Below are positions 27,015 to 35,721 of a DNA stretch of 61,117 nucleotides, piece by piece. The stretch is from a virus. The position numbers and the translations under genes were made by a program. The stretch spans positions 1 through 61,117 of the IMG/VR virus record IMGVR_UViG_3300020469_005555. One strand, written 5' to 3'. How positions within the stretch are numbered: the stretch's first letter is position 1; each line of letters opens with the position of its first letter. Under the pieces are notes generated by a model. It was not told where the DNA came from. It did not search any database and saw only the letters and a list, made by a program, of their open reading frames with translations.

Positions 27015-27780
27015 ATTCTGTCCTTGTGATTGTATAACAACCTAATTTTGTTACGCTCAAAGAAGCACATTTGTTAGCTGTTTTTATCGACTTAATAATA
27101 TCTTTAGTTTCTAGCCATCTTACTGCTAATGCTGCTAAAAATACATCTCCAGCTCCGCAAACATCATGTACTTCGACTTTATCTACAGGATAGCTTTTAC
27201 CTAGATAAGTACAACCTCTTGCGCCTAATGTTGTTATTAACTCAGCCGTTTTACTTTTATGTTTCATCGAGATTGATTCGATTTCGTTAATTTTTATTAC
27301 ACAGTTTTGAAAACTGGATAACATTTGTCTTTTTGTATCTACAAAAATTTTGCAATCTTTAAATTTTTCACACAAAGAAGTTATTGTTTTTTCGCTTAAA
27401 TAACCTTTATTGTAGTCTGAAATTACAATTAAATCGTAGTCTTGATCTGTTATTTCAGAAACATCTAGAGGAAGCAACTCTTTTTCAATATCATATCTCA
27501 TAATTTGATATTTTGATTTTTCATCAATATACCTAATCTTTTTAATTTTTTTAATTGAATTACAATAAAAGTGAACTTCCGTATTACTTGACATCTCCTG
27601 TATGTTTTTATGCACATTTCCAGACATTCCCAACCTGTATTCTTTTCTTGACTTTTTCAATACTGGTACTGGAGCTTCTGGACTAAGTCTATTGACTTCT
27701 CCAAAAACATAAACATCTTGGCATATTTCACCCACCAGTAATATTTTGTATGGCTTTTGTTGTTGAATAACCTGGGACAT
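26995..27780 (-). CDS. Heptose-7-phosphate kinase (HldE N-terminal domain type, PfkB family)
   Basis: 261 aa. GEICQDVYVFGEVNRLSPEAPVP is the RfaE/HldE signature (D-x-Y-x-G...R-x-S-P-E-A-P-V-P), and VHDVCGAGDVFLAAL is the PfkB ATP motif with catalytic Asp. It phosphorylates D-glycero-beta-D-manno-heptose-7-phosphate at C1. In E. coli this domain is fused to the adenylyltransferase; here they are separate genes overlapping by 53 bases. Together with GmhA, HAD and GT9 genes it points to a phage-encoded ADP-heptose route. Confidence 0.88.
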   Translation of the reverse strand: MSQVIQQQKPYKILLVGEICQDVYVFGEVNRLSPEAPVPVLKKSRKEYRLGMSGNVHKNIQEMSSNTEVHFYCNSIKKIKKIRYIDEKSKYQIMRYDIEKELLPLDVSEITDQDYDLIVISDYNKGYLSEKTITSLCEKFKDCKIFVDTKRQMLSSFQNCVIKINEIESISMKHKSKTAELITTLGARGCTYLGKSYPVDKVEVHDVCGAGDVFLAALAVRWLETKDIIKSIKTANKCASLSVTKLGCYTITRTEYENLRV

Positions 27781-28126
27781 TATTAAATATCTTTACCTCA
27801 CAAATATCTTTTCCTACGACATCTTGGGGTTTATAATCACCACCTTTAACTATGACATCAGGATTAACTTCTCTAATTAGATTATAAGGTGTATCTTCTT
27901 TAAATACAATTACTTTGTCAACGTATTTTATACTTTCTAACATTAGTTTTCTATCTTGCTGGTTGTTTATCGGTCTTTTATCACCCTTTAACCGTTTTAC
28001 GCTAGCATCGCTGTTTAATCCAACAATTACAACTTTACCCAAACTATGACAGTATTTTAATAATTCAATATGTCCTCTGTGAAGAACATCAAAACAGCCG
28101 TTAGTAAAAATTATTTTTCCAGACAT
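27728..28126 (-). CDS. Heptose-1-phosphate adenylyltransferase (HldE C-terminal domain type)
   Basis: 132 aa. FTNGCFDVLHRGHIELL is the cytidylyltransferase-superfamily HxGH motif, VGLNSDASVKRLKGDKRP and DVIVKGGDYKP are typical of RfaE-C, and PGYSTTKAI is the SSTT motif. It adds AMP to heptose-1-phosphate to give ADP-heptose. It overlaps the GT9 gene (16 bases) and kinase gene, so all three are tightly coupled. Confidence 0.88.
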   Translation of the reverse strand: MSGKIIFTNGCFDVLHRGHIELLKYCHSLGKVVIVGLNSDASVKRLKGDKRPINNQQDRKLMLESIKYVDKVIVFKEDTPYNLIREVNPDVIVKGGDYKPQDVVGKDICEVKIFNNVPGYSTTKAIQNITGG

Positions 28127-28968
28127 AATTCTTCCTGAATTAAGCGCACGATATTAGTTAGATCATAATTTTCAGCATCTTTTTTACAATCAGGACACTC
28201 TGTCTTTAAACCACACGGACCGTGTGAAGATATGTTAACATTGATATTTTGCGGGTAAGCCACCATTTTTTCTGACTGATAACCGGTTATTATAACTATT
28301 GACTTTGTATTTACAGCTGTTGTTGCATGCACTAAACCACTTTCTGTTGCCAAAAACAATTCTGATCTCTCAATTACTGATATTGCCTGCCTAAATGATG
28401 TTTGTCCTGTTAAGTCTACTACGTTGTTCAAGACAGGGGTACCTGCGTTACCGACCTGGACGATTTTTATTTTATTGTGGACTGCATTTACAATTTCTTG
28501 CCATTTTTCAAACGGATAATTTCTATTTGGCGTGTAATTATCTTTTGAAAAGGGTTCTATTGTGATGTATTTTTCACCTTTTAAAATAGAATTGTGGTAA
28601 TCTCTTGCCCATTCTTTTTCTAAGTCACTTAATTTTACAACACATTTTAGTTCTGGTTCTTTTATACCATAACACTCACAAATTTGTTCAATTATATGCT
28701 TATCATACCTATGAAGAGCTTTTGTTGGTGTGTCACTTTTGCAGTAATTTGCGTGAGGATTATTCAAAATAAGAGGAAACAAAAAAACGTTTTCATCATC
28801 GCTATCACCTTGGAAAAAATCAGAATTATTATAAAAGGAAGGACTTTTAATTAATTTTAAAAAATTACCGTGTTGTTCTACTGGTAACATTTTTACATTG
28901 TTATTGGCAACAACTTTTTTAATTTCTCTAGCTGCTGCTGTCCAAGTCAAATAACCACCAAGACCCAT
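28111..28968 (-). CDS. Heptosyltransferase-like, glycosyltransferase family 9
   Basis: 285 aa. The C-terminal half has TIEPFSKDNYTPNRNYPF, QVGNAGTPVLNNVVDLTGQT and LATESGLVHATTAVNTKSIV, which are the GT9 signature (N.W....W, D-L-T-G-T, S-D-S-G-H-A/A-A-A type). GT9 enzymes such as WaaC/WaaF add L,D-heptose from ADP-heptose to the lipopolysaccharide core. The N-terminus MGLGGYLTWTAAAREI is the family's glycine-rich GDxL region. Four cysteines near the end (CGLKTECPDCKK) may bind a metal. It sits beside the ADP-heptose genes. Confidence 0.85.
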   Translation of the reverse strand: MGLGGYLTWTAAAREIKKVVANNNVKMLPVEQHGNFLKLIKSPSFYNNSDFFQGDSDDENVFLFPLILNNPHANYCKSDTPTKALHRYDKHIIEQICECYGIKEPELKCVVKLSDLEKEWARDYHNSILKGEKYITIEPFSKDNYTPNRNYPFEKWQEIVNAVHNKIKIVQVGNAGTPVLNNVVDLTGQTSFRQAISVIERSELFLATESGLVHATTAVNTKSIVIITGYQSEKMVAYPQNINVNISSHGPCGLKTECPDCKKDAENYDLTNIVRLIQEELCLEK

Positions 28969-29879
28969 TACTTTAATTCCTTCATTATGTTGAAATATTT
29001 ACTTACACATTTTTGAAAATTATTTCTATTATTAGTTTTAATCTTAACTGATTTTGAAAAATCCATAGGTGGAGGACGATATAATGCGATGGGCTTAAAA
29101 TCCCACTCATCTTCAATTATTAATATCCCATCATTGACAACCTCTTTTGTTCCACCAGTACTAGAGCATACAATTTGACAGCCGGAAGACTGTGCATCCA
29201 CAACTACGTTAGGGCAGTGATCTAGGTACGCCAAGTGAACAAATGTAGAAGAACGTCTATACAGTGATAGTAAACTCATATAGTCTAGTTCACCCATTAA
29301 AATTATCCGTTTATCATTTGGGATTATTGCTTTGGCGTCGTCCATTCCTATTGCGCCCGCAATTGCAAAAATAGCATCTTTAGGTGCGAATTCTAAAAAG
29401 TATCTAATATTCTCATTCAATCTTTTGTGTGGTCTCCAGCTAGAAGCACAACTCCAAACTTCTGTATTTTTACCGAACCTTTTATCCCAAAACCTTTTAT
29501 TCGCAGAATTTATTAACCTACTGTCACTTGCATTATTAATTACGTGACTATTTTTGTGAATACCGAACCAAGCTTCAACTAGCTTCTTATTGAACTGGGA
29601 TTGAAAAACTACTGCGTCTGCGTTATTGTAGGAATAGTGAATAATTGCGTTTTGCTTATTATATTCCTGTTCAGAATTAAACCATATTCCATCCAAGCGT
29701 AGCAGCATAGGTTTAACCTTAGGTAGCTGCTGTTGAATTAAACAGAATTCAACGTCGGCTTCTTCTTGATTACTAAACGTTACATTATCTTTCTCAACTA
29801 AAGATTTGAAAAGCGTTCTGGTGAATTTATTTGGTCCACTATTTGATTCAGGGTTGAAATTGTGAGTGAAAACTTTCAA
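28968..29879 (-). CDS. Glycosyltransferase family 4 (GT-B)
   Basis: 303 aa. The N-terminal NPESNSGPNKFTRTLFK and C-terminal YLDHCPNVVVDAQSSGCQIV with CSSTGGTKEV are GT4-type. CASSWRPHKRLNENI is the usual linker. The final DE pair of the EX7E motif is reduced (D..A-Q-S-S-G), so some residues of the family signature are replaced. It overlaps its neighbours by one and four bases. Confidence 0.75.
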   Translation of the reverse strand: MKVFTHNFNPESNSGPNKFTRTLFKSLVEKDNVTFSNQEEADVEFCLIQQQLPKVKPMLLRLDGIWFNSEQEYNKQNAIIHYSYNNADAVVFQSQFNKKLVEAWFGIHKNSHVINNASDSRLINSANKRFWDKRFGKNTEVWSCASSWRPHKRLNENIRYFLEFAPKDAIFAIAGAIGMDDAKAIIPNDKRIILMGELDYMSLLSLYRRSSTFVHLAYLDHCPNVVVDAQSSGCQIVCSSTGGTKEVVNDGILIIEDEWDFKPIALYRPPPMDFSKSVKIKTNNRNNFQKCVSKYFNIMKELK

Positions 29880-30598
29880 GTGATATATCCTCTAGCTCTT
29901 ACCAAGCGTATTGCATCCATTTGATTCTTTTCTTTCCAATCTCTTACTTTTAGAGAGTTAGAGTTAATTCTATACAAGTAACATATTTCATCTAAAAACA
30001 TTCTTTTTCTTGCCAAGTAAAGAATAGGAAGAAAGAGTGCTTGGTCATAGCCTCTTTCGAACCAGTTACCTTCCATGTCTTGAAAATTGCGTGGATTAAT
30101 TTTTTTAAAAACATTTACATTGAATGTTTTTAAATGCGAACTTACCCATGGGTATTGGTATGGGTTTAAATTATCAGGGAGTTCTTTCGATATATTCATA
30201 CCGTTAATATCCCACGTGTGAGATGTCCACAATGCGTCTAAATTTTTATCTTCTTCATATGACTTTAATATTAATTCAACAGTGTTTTCATTACACAATG
30301 AATCGTCTCCGTCAAGAATTGCAATTATCTGTTGGGATGATTTGTTGTAATTTTTCAAGTAATCATAAATACCTTTTAGCGCAAATTTTTTGTGATCGTG
30401 ATTAATAACTGTTACTCTTTCTCTCTCATCAGCAAGTACAATTTTATTAGCAATTTCAAATGTATCATCAGTCGACATGTCGTTTAAAATAACCCAATCC
30501 CAATTAGGGTTAGATTGTTCTTTTAAAGACTCATAACATTCTTCGAGGTGAAAAGATGCATTATAAGTTGGTGTTACAAAACACACTGTTTTTCTCAT
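29876..30598 (-). CDS. Glycosyltransferase family 2 (GT-A)
   Basis: 240 aa. FVTPTYNASFHLEECYESL and VILNDMSTDDTFEIA are the GT2 N-terminal elements; IAILDGDDSL supplies the D-x-D metal site; the later EGNWFERGYDQALFLP carries the catalytic ED-type loop. It begins close after the small helical gene and ends four bases inside the GT4 gene. Confidence 0.85.
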   Translation of the reverse strand: MRKTVCFVTPTYNASFHLEECYESLKEQSNPNWDWVILNDMSTDDTFEIANKIVLADERERVTVINHDHKKFALKGIYDYLKNYNKSSQQIIAILDGDDSLCNENTVELILKSYEEDKNLDALWTSHTWDINGMNISKELPDNLNPYQYPWVSSHLKTFNVNVFKKINPRNFQDMEGNWFERGYDQALFLPILYLARKRMFLDEICYLYRINSNSLKVRDWKEKNQMDAIRLVRARGYIT

Positions 30599-30904
30599 TT
30601 AGTTTCTCCTTCCGATTTTAATTTGTGTAGAATCTTGGAGTGACCTTACTGATTCTTTAATGTGTTCTCTTCTACTTTCTAATTCAGAAGTACTTCTTAA
30701 TATATGAAGAGTATCTTCTTCAAGTGTAGATATTAAATTCAAGTCTGCTAAAAAAGGATCCTTTTCTAACTCGTCTACCACTTTGTTAAGTTTCTCTGCT
30801 AATGTTCTACATTTAGTTCTTAATTCAACGTCACATTTGTTAAAAGATTGCTGACTTTGTATAAAAACTTGTGAAAAAACTTGAAATAAATTTTCTGATT
30901 GCAT
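30599..30904 (-). CDS. Small helical protein, unknown
   Basis: 101 aa, predicted as long helices with heptad-like spacing (LAEKLNKVVDELEKD, then LEEDTLHILRSTSEL). No family recognised. Its stop sits directly before the GT2 start and its start at the end of the GT fusion gene (1-base overlap). A scaffold or chaperone for a transferase, or a small virion protein, would fit. Confidence 0.5.
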   Translation of the reverse strand: MQSENLFQVFSQVFIQSQQSFNKCDVELRTKCRTLAEKLNKVVDELEKDPFLADLNLISTLEEDTLHILRSTSELESRREHIKESVRSLQDSTQIKIGRRN

Positions 30905-32814
30905 TACTTTCTCTCCTCAAGCCAATTTTTAATCAAATCAGGATGTCCTGATTCTATTTTATACCAAGGTGTGGGCCTGCTAAAGTCTATTCTGTTGTGA
31001 AATATCCAACCACCTAATTCATTATTCATTTTTTCTGCTAAATTTACAATTTCTTCATCTGAGACTTCAGACCAACACTTGTCAAAAAACATGTTATTTT
31101 CCGGAATATCATCAGTTACTTTGTTATAAATACTTGCCCAATGTTTACTCCAATAATTTTTGTATGTGTATATTTTTCTTTTAATGTCAAACCAAGAATA
31201 GTGGTGAACAGTTGGCAATTCTCTAGCAGCAGAATTAATAAAGTTACTATAATTTTCTAAATTCTTATCTCTAAAGTTTCTATCATTTAATATTTGTTGT
31301 CTTATCTGTTCGTGCTGGGGTGTATAAAAATTCATATGCGGAATTGGTTGGTAATTATCTGTATGTACATAATCACATCCGTCTGAACCTAGAGAAAATA
31401 CGTTTCCATTTTCATCATATCTTCTATGTTGTGCAGGAATGTCGTGAGTGATATGTGTATCATTTCTTGATAATCTCCATTTCCATGGATTTACATCAAC
31501 TCTAACCTTATCCTCCTTACCCCAGTAATCAATTACAGGTAGGCATACAAGTTTAACAGACTTTGGTATCTGTCTAGCAAGCTTTTTAACTTTGTCATAA
31601 TCATTTTCGTGCACAACCTCATCAATATCCATTTGCCAACACCAATCTCCTTTGCATAATGAACGTGCAACGGCTTTTTGCTGACCGTCAAAAACTGCAA
31701 ACCTGTAGTGATCCCAGTCTCTTTTAAACTGATATATTCTTAACTTTTCTTCTACCATCGCCAAAGACTCGAGTGCTTCCCAAGTGCCATCAGTACTGCC
31801 ACCGTCGACAACTACTACCTCATCACAAAAAGCTAACAAAGATTGAATTGATGCTTCCCAAGGATAATCACTTGATATCACATTCTTCGTAGTAGTATAT
31901 CCACTTAACATTATGTCTCTATCAATAAAGTTAGATATCTTATCCCAGAAAACTTGGGGTCGACTAAGTAAATACGATTCGATTTCGTCAATGTCACTTG
32001 TGAACCAATCTTCATTCATGTGTTGTACATTATCATTAAGTAACAATTCCAAACCTAAAAGTGAAGCTTCAATTACAGTCCTGGGGCACGTATCACCGCC
32101 AAGTGGTTGAAATGACAATCCGTGAAACTCTGATAAGGACTTTAATAAATCATAATAGGATAAGCTTCCAAGAACTTCTACTGTACTTTCTGGAAACGTT
32201 TCAGTAACAGCAATTGAACTCTCTTCAACTCCTTTAATCCAACTATTTCCATCTATAACTGCCCAATGATTTTTACTCCAACCATTCGTTTCTCTTGAAT
32301 TTCTAAGCCTTTCAATATATTCTAAGTCATCAACAGAAAAAATAGAACTTAGCACTGTCTGTTTATTGTCTTTTAAAAAAGAAAACCTCTCATGATAAAT
32401 TTCAGACTGTCTTTGTGACATCCAAAAGATATGTTCAGATCCGTGTAAAAAAGCAGAAATAATTTTTCCTAGTTGTGTATCATTACAGTCACAATTTTTA
32501 CTAGTTTCTCTTTTATGTAAGTCAATTGATCTATACTGACAGAATTTATAATCATATTCTACGATTGCATAATGACAGTTTGCGACAATTAAAGGTATAA
32601 GGCTGTGATCCATACCCCTGTAGTTAAAAAATACCCAGAATTTACTTGCACCTTGTTGAATTACTTCTTGTGTTACTTCATTTGACTTTATTTTGCATGT
32701 TTTATACGGTGAAACTTCGAATAACGCTTCAGTTGTTCTCTCAGCACCGCCACCATAATCTTCAAGAAACATATCAGCAACAAATACAACATCAGCACTA
32801 CTAAAATTTTCCAT
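30904..32814 (-). CDS. Fused glycosyltransferase: GT-B-like N-terminal and GT2 C-terminal domain
   Basis: 636 aa. Residues about 1-300 resemble a GT-B enzyme (FVADMFLEDYGGGAERTT at the N-terminus; LSFQPLGGDTCPRTVIEASL with LLGLELLLNDNV as the donor loop). After a linker, residues about 305-630 form a GT2 domain (VVVDGGSTDGTWEAL, then CWQMDIDEVV, D-x-D). Two catalytic domains in one chain suggest sequential addition of two sugars. It begins 76 bases after the tail-fibre gene with its own promoter, so it may open the whole glycan operon. Confidence 0.75.
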   Translation of the reverse strand: MENFSSADVVFVADMFLEDYGGGAERTTEALFEVSPYKTCKIKSNEVTQEVIQQGASKFWVFFNYRGMDHSLIPLIVANCHYAIVEYDYKFCQYRSIDLHKRETSKNCDCNDTQLGKIISAFLHGSEHIFWMSQRQSEIYHERFSFLKDNKQTVLSSIFSVDDLEYIERLRNSRETNGWSKNHWAVIDGNSWIKGVEESSIAVTETFPESTVEVLGSLSYYDLLKSLSEFHGLSFQPLGGDTCPRTVIEASLLGLELLLNDNVQHMNEDWFTSDIDEIESYLLSRPQVFWDKISNFIDRDIMLSGYTTTKNVISSDYPWEASIQSLLAFCDEVVVVDGGSTDGTWEALESLAMVEEKLRIYQFKRDWDHYRFAVFDGQQKAVARSLCKGDWCWQMDIDEVVHENDYDKVKKLARQIPKSVKLVCLPVIDYWGKEDKVRVDVNPWKWRLSRNDTHITHDIPAQHRRYDENGNVFSLGSDGCDYVHTDNYQPIPHMNFYTPQHEQIRQQILNDRNFRDKNLENYSNFINSAARELPTVHHYSWFDIKRKIYTYKNYWSKHWASIYNKVTDDIPENNMFFDKCWSEVSDEEIVNLAEKMNNELGGWIFHNRIDFSRPTPWYKIESGHPDLIKNWLEERK

Positions 32815-32836
32815 ACAATCTCCTACTTTGTAAGAA

Positions 32837-32865
32837 ATTATAATCTATTTGTTGATAAATTAAAC
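32837..32865 (-). promoter_or_regulatory. Promoter (GTTTAA-N17-TATAAT) for the glycan operon
   Basis: Minus strand: GTTTAA (32860-32865) and TATAAT (32837-32842) with 17 bases between, in the 76-base gap after the tail-fibre stop. GTAGGAGATTGT precedes the start codon at 32814. This is the only clear promoter before the long run of overlapping genes down to ahcY, although internal promoters are possible. Confidence 0.55.
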
Positions 32866-32890
32866 TTTAATGAGCAAATTTCTTAGTGTC

Positions 32891-35479
32891 TTACGTTTCA
32901 TACAAGAAGGAATTAACAGACACCCAATTAAACTGACAAGTTCCTCCGGCATTCCAGTTTCCTTGAGGTGTTAAGCTTATGATAAAAGCATCAGTTGGAT
33001 TATAGTTGGAGCCTGAGAAGTTAAAATTAATATTTTTATTTGCATTGACATTGGCATCAGAAACAAGAACGTGCTCAACTGAGTATGCACTTGCTGGTGT
33101 CGAGGCGTCAGCTTCGTCAGCAAAGATGTAAAGTTTTGCAAGTAAATTGCCAACACTAGAGAGTGCTGTGTTAAAGGAGCCTCTTACAGTTAGTTTGTCA
33201 AAACTACCGCTAAAAGGACAAACAAAAATAAAGTTATCCCCTGATGATATTGAACCCTCTGTTCCACTGGTTGTACTTAAAAATTGCTCTGTAGTATTTG
33301 ACAAATTTAGTCGCGCGCCACCCCTGTTAACGTCTTTAAAAACGGACTTATTAGTTTTATCATATATATTTCCACTTACGACTAAGTCACCTGATACTAA
33401 AGTTACAGATTTTGATGCTGTTACACCTTTTGATCCAGCTGATCCGCTAATTAAAACACCTACATCGGTTCCATATGTGTTTGCAGGAGTTTCATATCTA
33501 ATGTCAGCGTCAAAGACAGAATTCAAAACAACTGGCGGTGAGTCGGTACTATTTCCTACAGTGACACCTACTGTAGATGTTTTAGCATATTGAACTTGCA
33601 ATCCATTAGAAGCAGTAATGAAAGCATTGGCCTGAAGTATATTTCCTGTAAAAAGTAAATTAGCTTCTCCGTTAATATTATTTGTCGCACCTTTTGCTGT
33701 CAATATTCTGTTGTTTACATCATTATCAATAGTAATACCACCAACAGAATTCCCTGCACCGTCAAAAATGTTACCACTTACAACTAAATCACCACCAAAT
33801 ACTGATGTACCTCTTTCTGATGTCCCTTTACTGCCTGAAGATCCGGAAACGTAAAAGCTGATATCTGCCCCCGAAGTCTCTGAAGAGGTAGAATCTCCGC
33901 CAGGTATGACAAGAACCTGAGTGCTTGATATATCAACATTTGTTGCATTATTAGCGATTAAACGAATTCTATCATTATTAAACGTAATATTGGTATTGGT
34001 ATCGCTCTTGTGCGCGATGCCGCTAGGAGTAATCAGAGAAGCACCTTCCTCGAGGGTCACATCTCCGGAGAAGTACGAAGCTCCGGAAACAACTAAATCA
34101 CCTGCATTTAATATTGTACCTCTTGTACTAGTACCACGACTACCAACTGTACCACTTAGTAATACCTTGACATCATTACCAACCCCTGGTTCACTTCCAA
34201 AATCTGTACTTAAAAATCTTCCTAAAGCAACTGCATCCTTACTTGCATCTACAAATACCAATGAGTGGTCTGTGTCACCCTTTACAAAAAAGTCATTTGT
34301 TGCTAACAGACTATTGTTAATTACAACGTCACCCTGTTCATATGCAACAATACTGTATGTTCCGGAGCCATCTCTTACTCCAAAAAACCTTGATCCAGAG
34401 GAATCACTATCGCCGTCGATGGTTAATATTATACTACCTTGTGCGTTTATATCGAAGTTATTTTCTGCCTCAATTTTAATTCCATCGAGATTATCGCTTT
34501 GCATTCTTATATTACCAGTGACAAATAAGTTACCGTTAACTCTTGCTTCACCTGTTACATCAACACCACTTAACAATACACTAGAACCACTTGTAACGAG
34601 ATCACCGGCGGCTAAGGTTACTCCTCGAGTTGATCCACCTCTTGAACCTCCTGATCCGCTTAACAATATCTTGACATCAGTACCAACACCTGATTGTGTT
34701 CCAAAATCTGTACTTAAAAATCTTCCTAAAGCAACTGCCTCTTCACTTGCATCTACAAATATCAATGAGTGGTTTGTGTCTCCTTTTACAACAAAGTCAG
34801 TTGTGGGTGACATGTCGAAGTTTACAGTGGTTGCAGCGTTTTCGTACACAATTAACTTGTAATTGCCTCCGCCATCTCGGATCCCAAAATAAGATCCGTT
34901 TCCACTATTATCACTATCTGAATCTAACTTCATAACAATATTGTTTTGTGCTTTTAACTCAAAAGTATTTTCTGTTTCAATATTAACGCCGTCAAAATTA
35001 TCAGATAACATGTGAATATTACCTGTCAAAATCAAATCTCCGTTAATGTTTACGTTTGGTGAGTTAGTATTTACCTTAAGTACATCAGTACCATCTGCTT
35101 TTCTAAAAACTGCGGATTCATCTGAATTAGTATCTGGTTCTACATACATATTACCTGTTACAAAAAAGTCACCGTCAGCAACAGAATCTACCTCTATTAC
35201 TTGTCTTTCAGCATATAATGTACCAGAAACTACTACATCCCCACCAAAAAGTGTTGCGTTAGTTCTTGAATTGTTATTGTTACTAATGTTTCCCGATACA
35301 AATAGGAAGACATCAGAACCTACATTGTTAAACATTGCTGAATCTGAAGTTCCGCCTTCACGATTTGACGCAATGGAACCACTGTACATTGCAATACCTG
35401 CTGATGTGCCGGCTAGACTTCCTGTACCGATTATTTTACTAGTTTCTAATTGACTTGCTCTAAAATCTTTTGTTGCCAT
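32891..35479 (-). CDS. Large repetitive virion/tail-fibre protein
   Basis: 862 aa. The protein is built from Gly/Ser/Thr-rich beta repeats, with GDLVVSGN-type units recurring about every 60-80 residues. Two tandem units of about 168 residues (roughly 153-320 and 321-488) contain the nearly identical core ALGRFLSTDFG. Each includes a DVKVLLSG...GSRG element. The C-terminal 130 residues are different (SISSGDNFIFVCPFSGSFDK), suggesting a globular receptor- or sugar-binding tip. This organisation fits a trimeric fibre or long decoration protein. No enzyme motif is visible. Confidence 0.75.
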   Translation of the reverse strand: MATKDFRASQLETSKIIGTGSLAGTSAGIAMYSGSIASNREGGTSDSAMFNNVGSDVFLFVSGNISNNNNSRTNATLFGGDVVVSGTLYAERQVIEVDSVADGDFFVTGNMYVEPDTNSDESAVFRKADGTDVLKVNTNSPNVNINGDLILTGNIHMLSDNFDGVNIETENTFELKAQNNIVMKLDSDSDNSGNGSYFGIRDGGGNYKLIVYENAATTVNFDMSPTTDFVVKGDTNHSLIFVDASEEAVALGRFLSTDFGTQSGVGTDVKILLSGSGGSRGGSTRGVTLAAGDLVTSGSSVLLSGVDVTGEARVNGNLFVTGNIRMQSDNLDGIKIEAENNFDINAQGSIILTIDGDSDSSGSRFFGVRDGSGTYSIVAYEQGDVVINNSLLATNDFFVKGDTDHSLVFVDASKDAVALGRFLSTDFGSEPGVGNDVKVLLSGTVGSRGTSTRGTILNAGDLVVSGASYFSGDVTLEEGASLITPSGIAHKSDTNTNITFNNDRIRLIANNATNVDISSTQVLVIPGGDSTSSETSGADISFYVSGSSGSKGTSERGTSVFGGDLVVSGNIFDGAGNSVGGITIDNDVNNRILTAKGATNNINGEANLLFTGNILQANAFITASNGLQVQYAKTSTVGVTVGNSTDSPPVVLNSVFDADIRYETPANTYGTDVGVLISGSAGSKGVTASKSVTLVSGDLVVSGNIYDKTNKSVFKDVNRGGARLNLSNTTEQFLSTTSGTEGSISSGDNFIFVCPFSGSFDKLTVRGSFNTALSSVGNLLAKLYIFADEADASTPASAYSVEHVLVSDANVNANKNINFNFSGSNYNPTDAFIISLTPQGNWNAGGTCQFNWVSVNSFLYET
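34016..35022 (-). repeat. Tandem ~504-bp internal duplication in the tail-fibre gene
   Basis: A stretch around 34203-34280 is almost identical to one around 34707-34784 (same reading frame, offset 504 bases), including a run encoding ALGRFLSTDFG. The flanking parts of the two units are diverged but alignable at the protein level. This indicates a relatively recent duplication or gene conversion inside the gene. Unit boundaries are approximate. Confidence 0.7.
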
Positions 35480-35488
35480 TTTTTATCC

Positions 35489-35719
35489 TTAGTTGAATCC
35501 AATAACAGTGTAATACAATGTGCCGATAAATTTTTGAGAAAAATTAATTCTAGCTGTTGTCTTTGTTTTATTAGAAATAAAAACATTTACATCAACAGAA
35601 GCTGATGCAGTTATTGCGGGTATATTAATTAAACCTAACGTACCATAATTTATATCAACGTAATCAACATTGTTGATTGCATCGCTACATGTAAATATCC
35701 TAGGTAATGATGTTGACAT
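35489..35719 (-). CDS. Small virion-associated beta-sandwich protein
   Basis: 76 aa. The C-terminal part (VDVNVFISNKTKTTARINFS, then GTLYYTVIGF) matches the same region of the next protein, 35722-36081 (VNVFITSITTSSVSFETSA, then GKVNFQVV). The pair probably share a small beta-sandwich domain such as a Hoc-like or lectin-like decoration. It lies between the fibre and PhoH genes. The function is not known. Confidence 0.55.
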   Translation of the reverse strand: MSTSLPRIFTCSDAINNVDYVDINYGTLGLINIPAITASASVDVNVFISNKTKTTARINFSQKFIGTLYYTVIGFN

Positions 35720-35721
35720 GA

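Noticed and set aside
4059-32814. The glycan island as a bacterial O-antigen locus contaminating the contig
   Set aside because: Both flanks are phage (baseplate and sigma factor; tail fibre and PhoH), gene density and overlaps are phage-like, and no transposase or flippase/polymerase (Wzx/Wzy) was seen. Coverage data would be needed to exclude it completely.
33921-34862. A long plus-strand reading frame opposite the tail-fibre gene
   Set aside because: It is antisense to a repetitive gene, its own protein is made of Ser/Thr/Leu/Pro-rich low-complexity text, and the fibre protein has repeats at the protein level.
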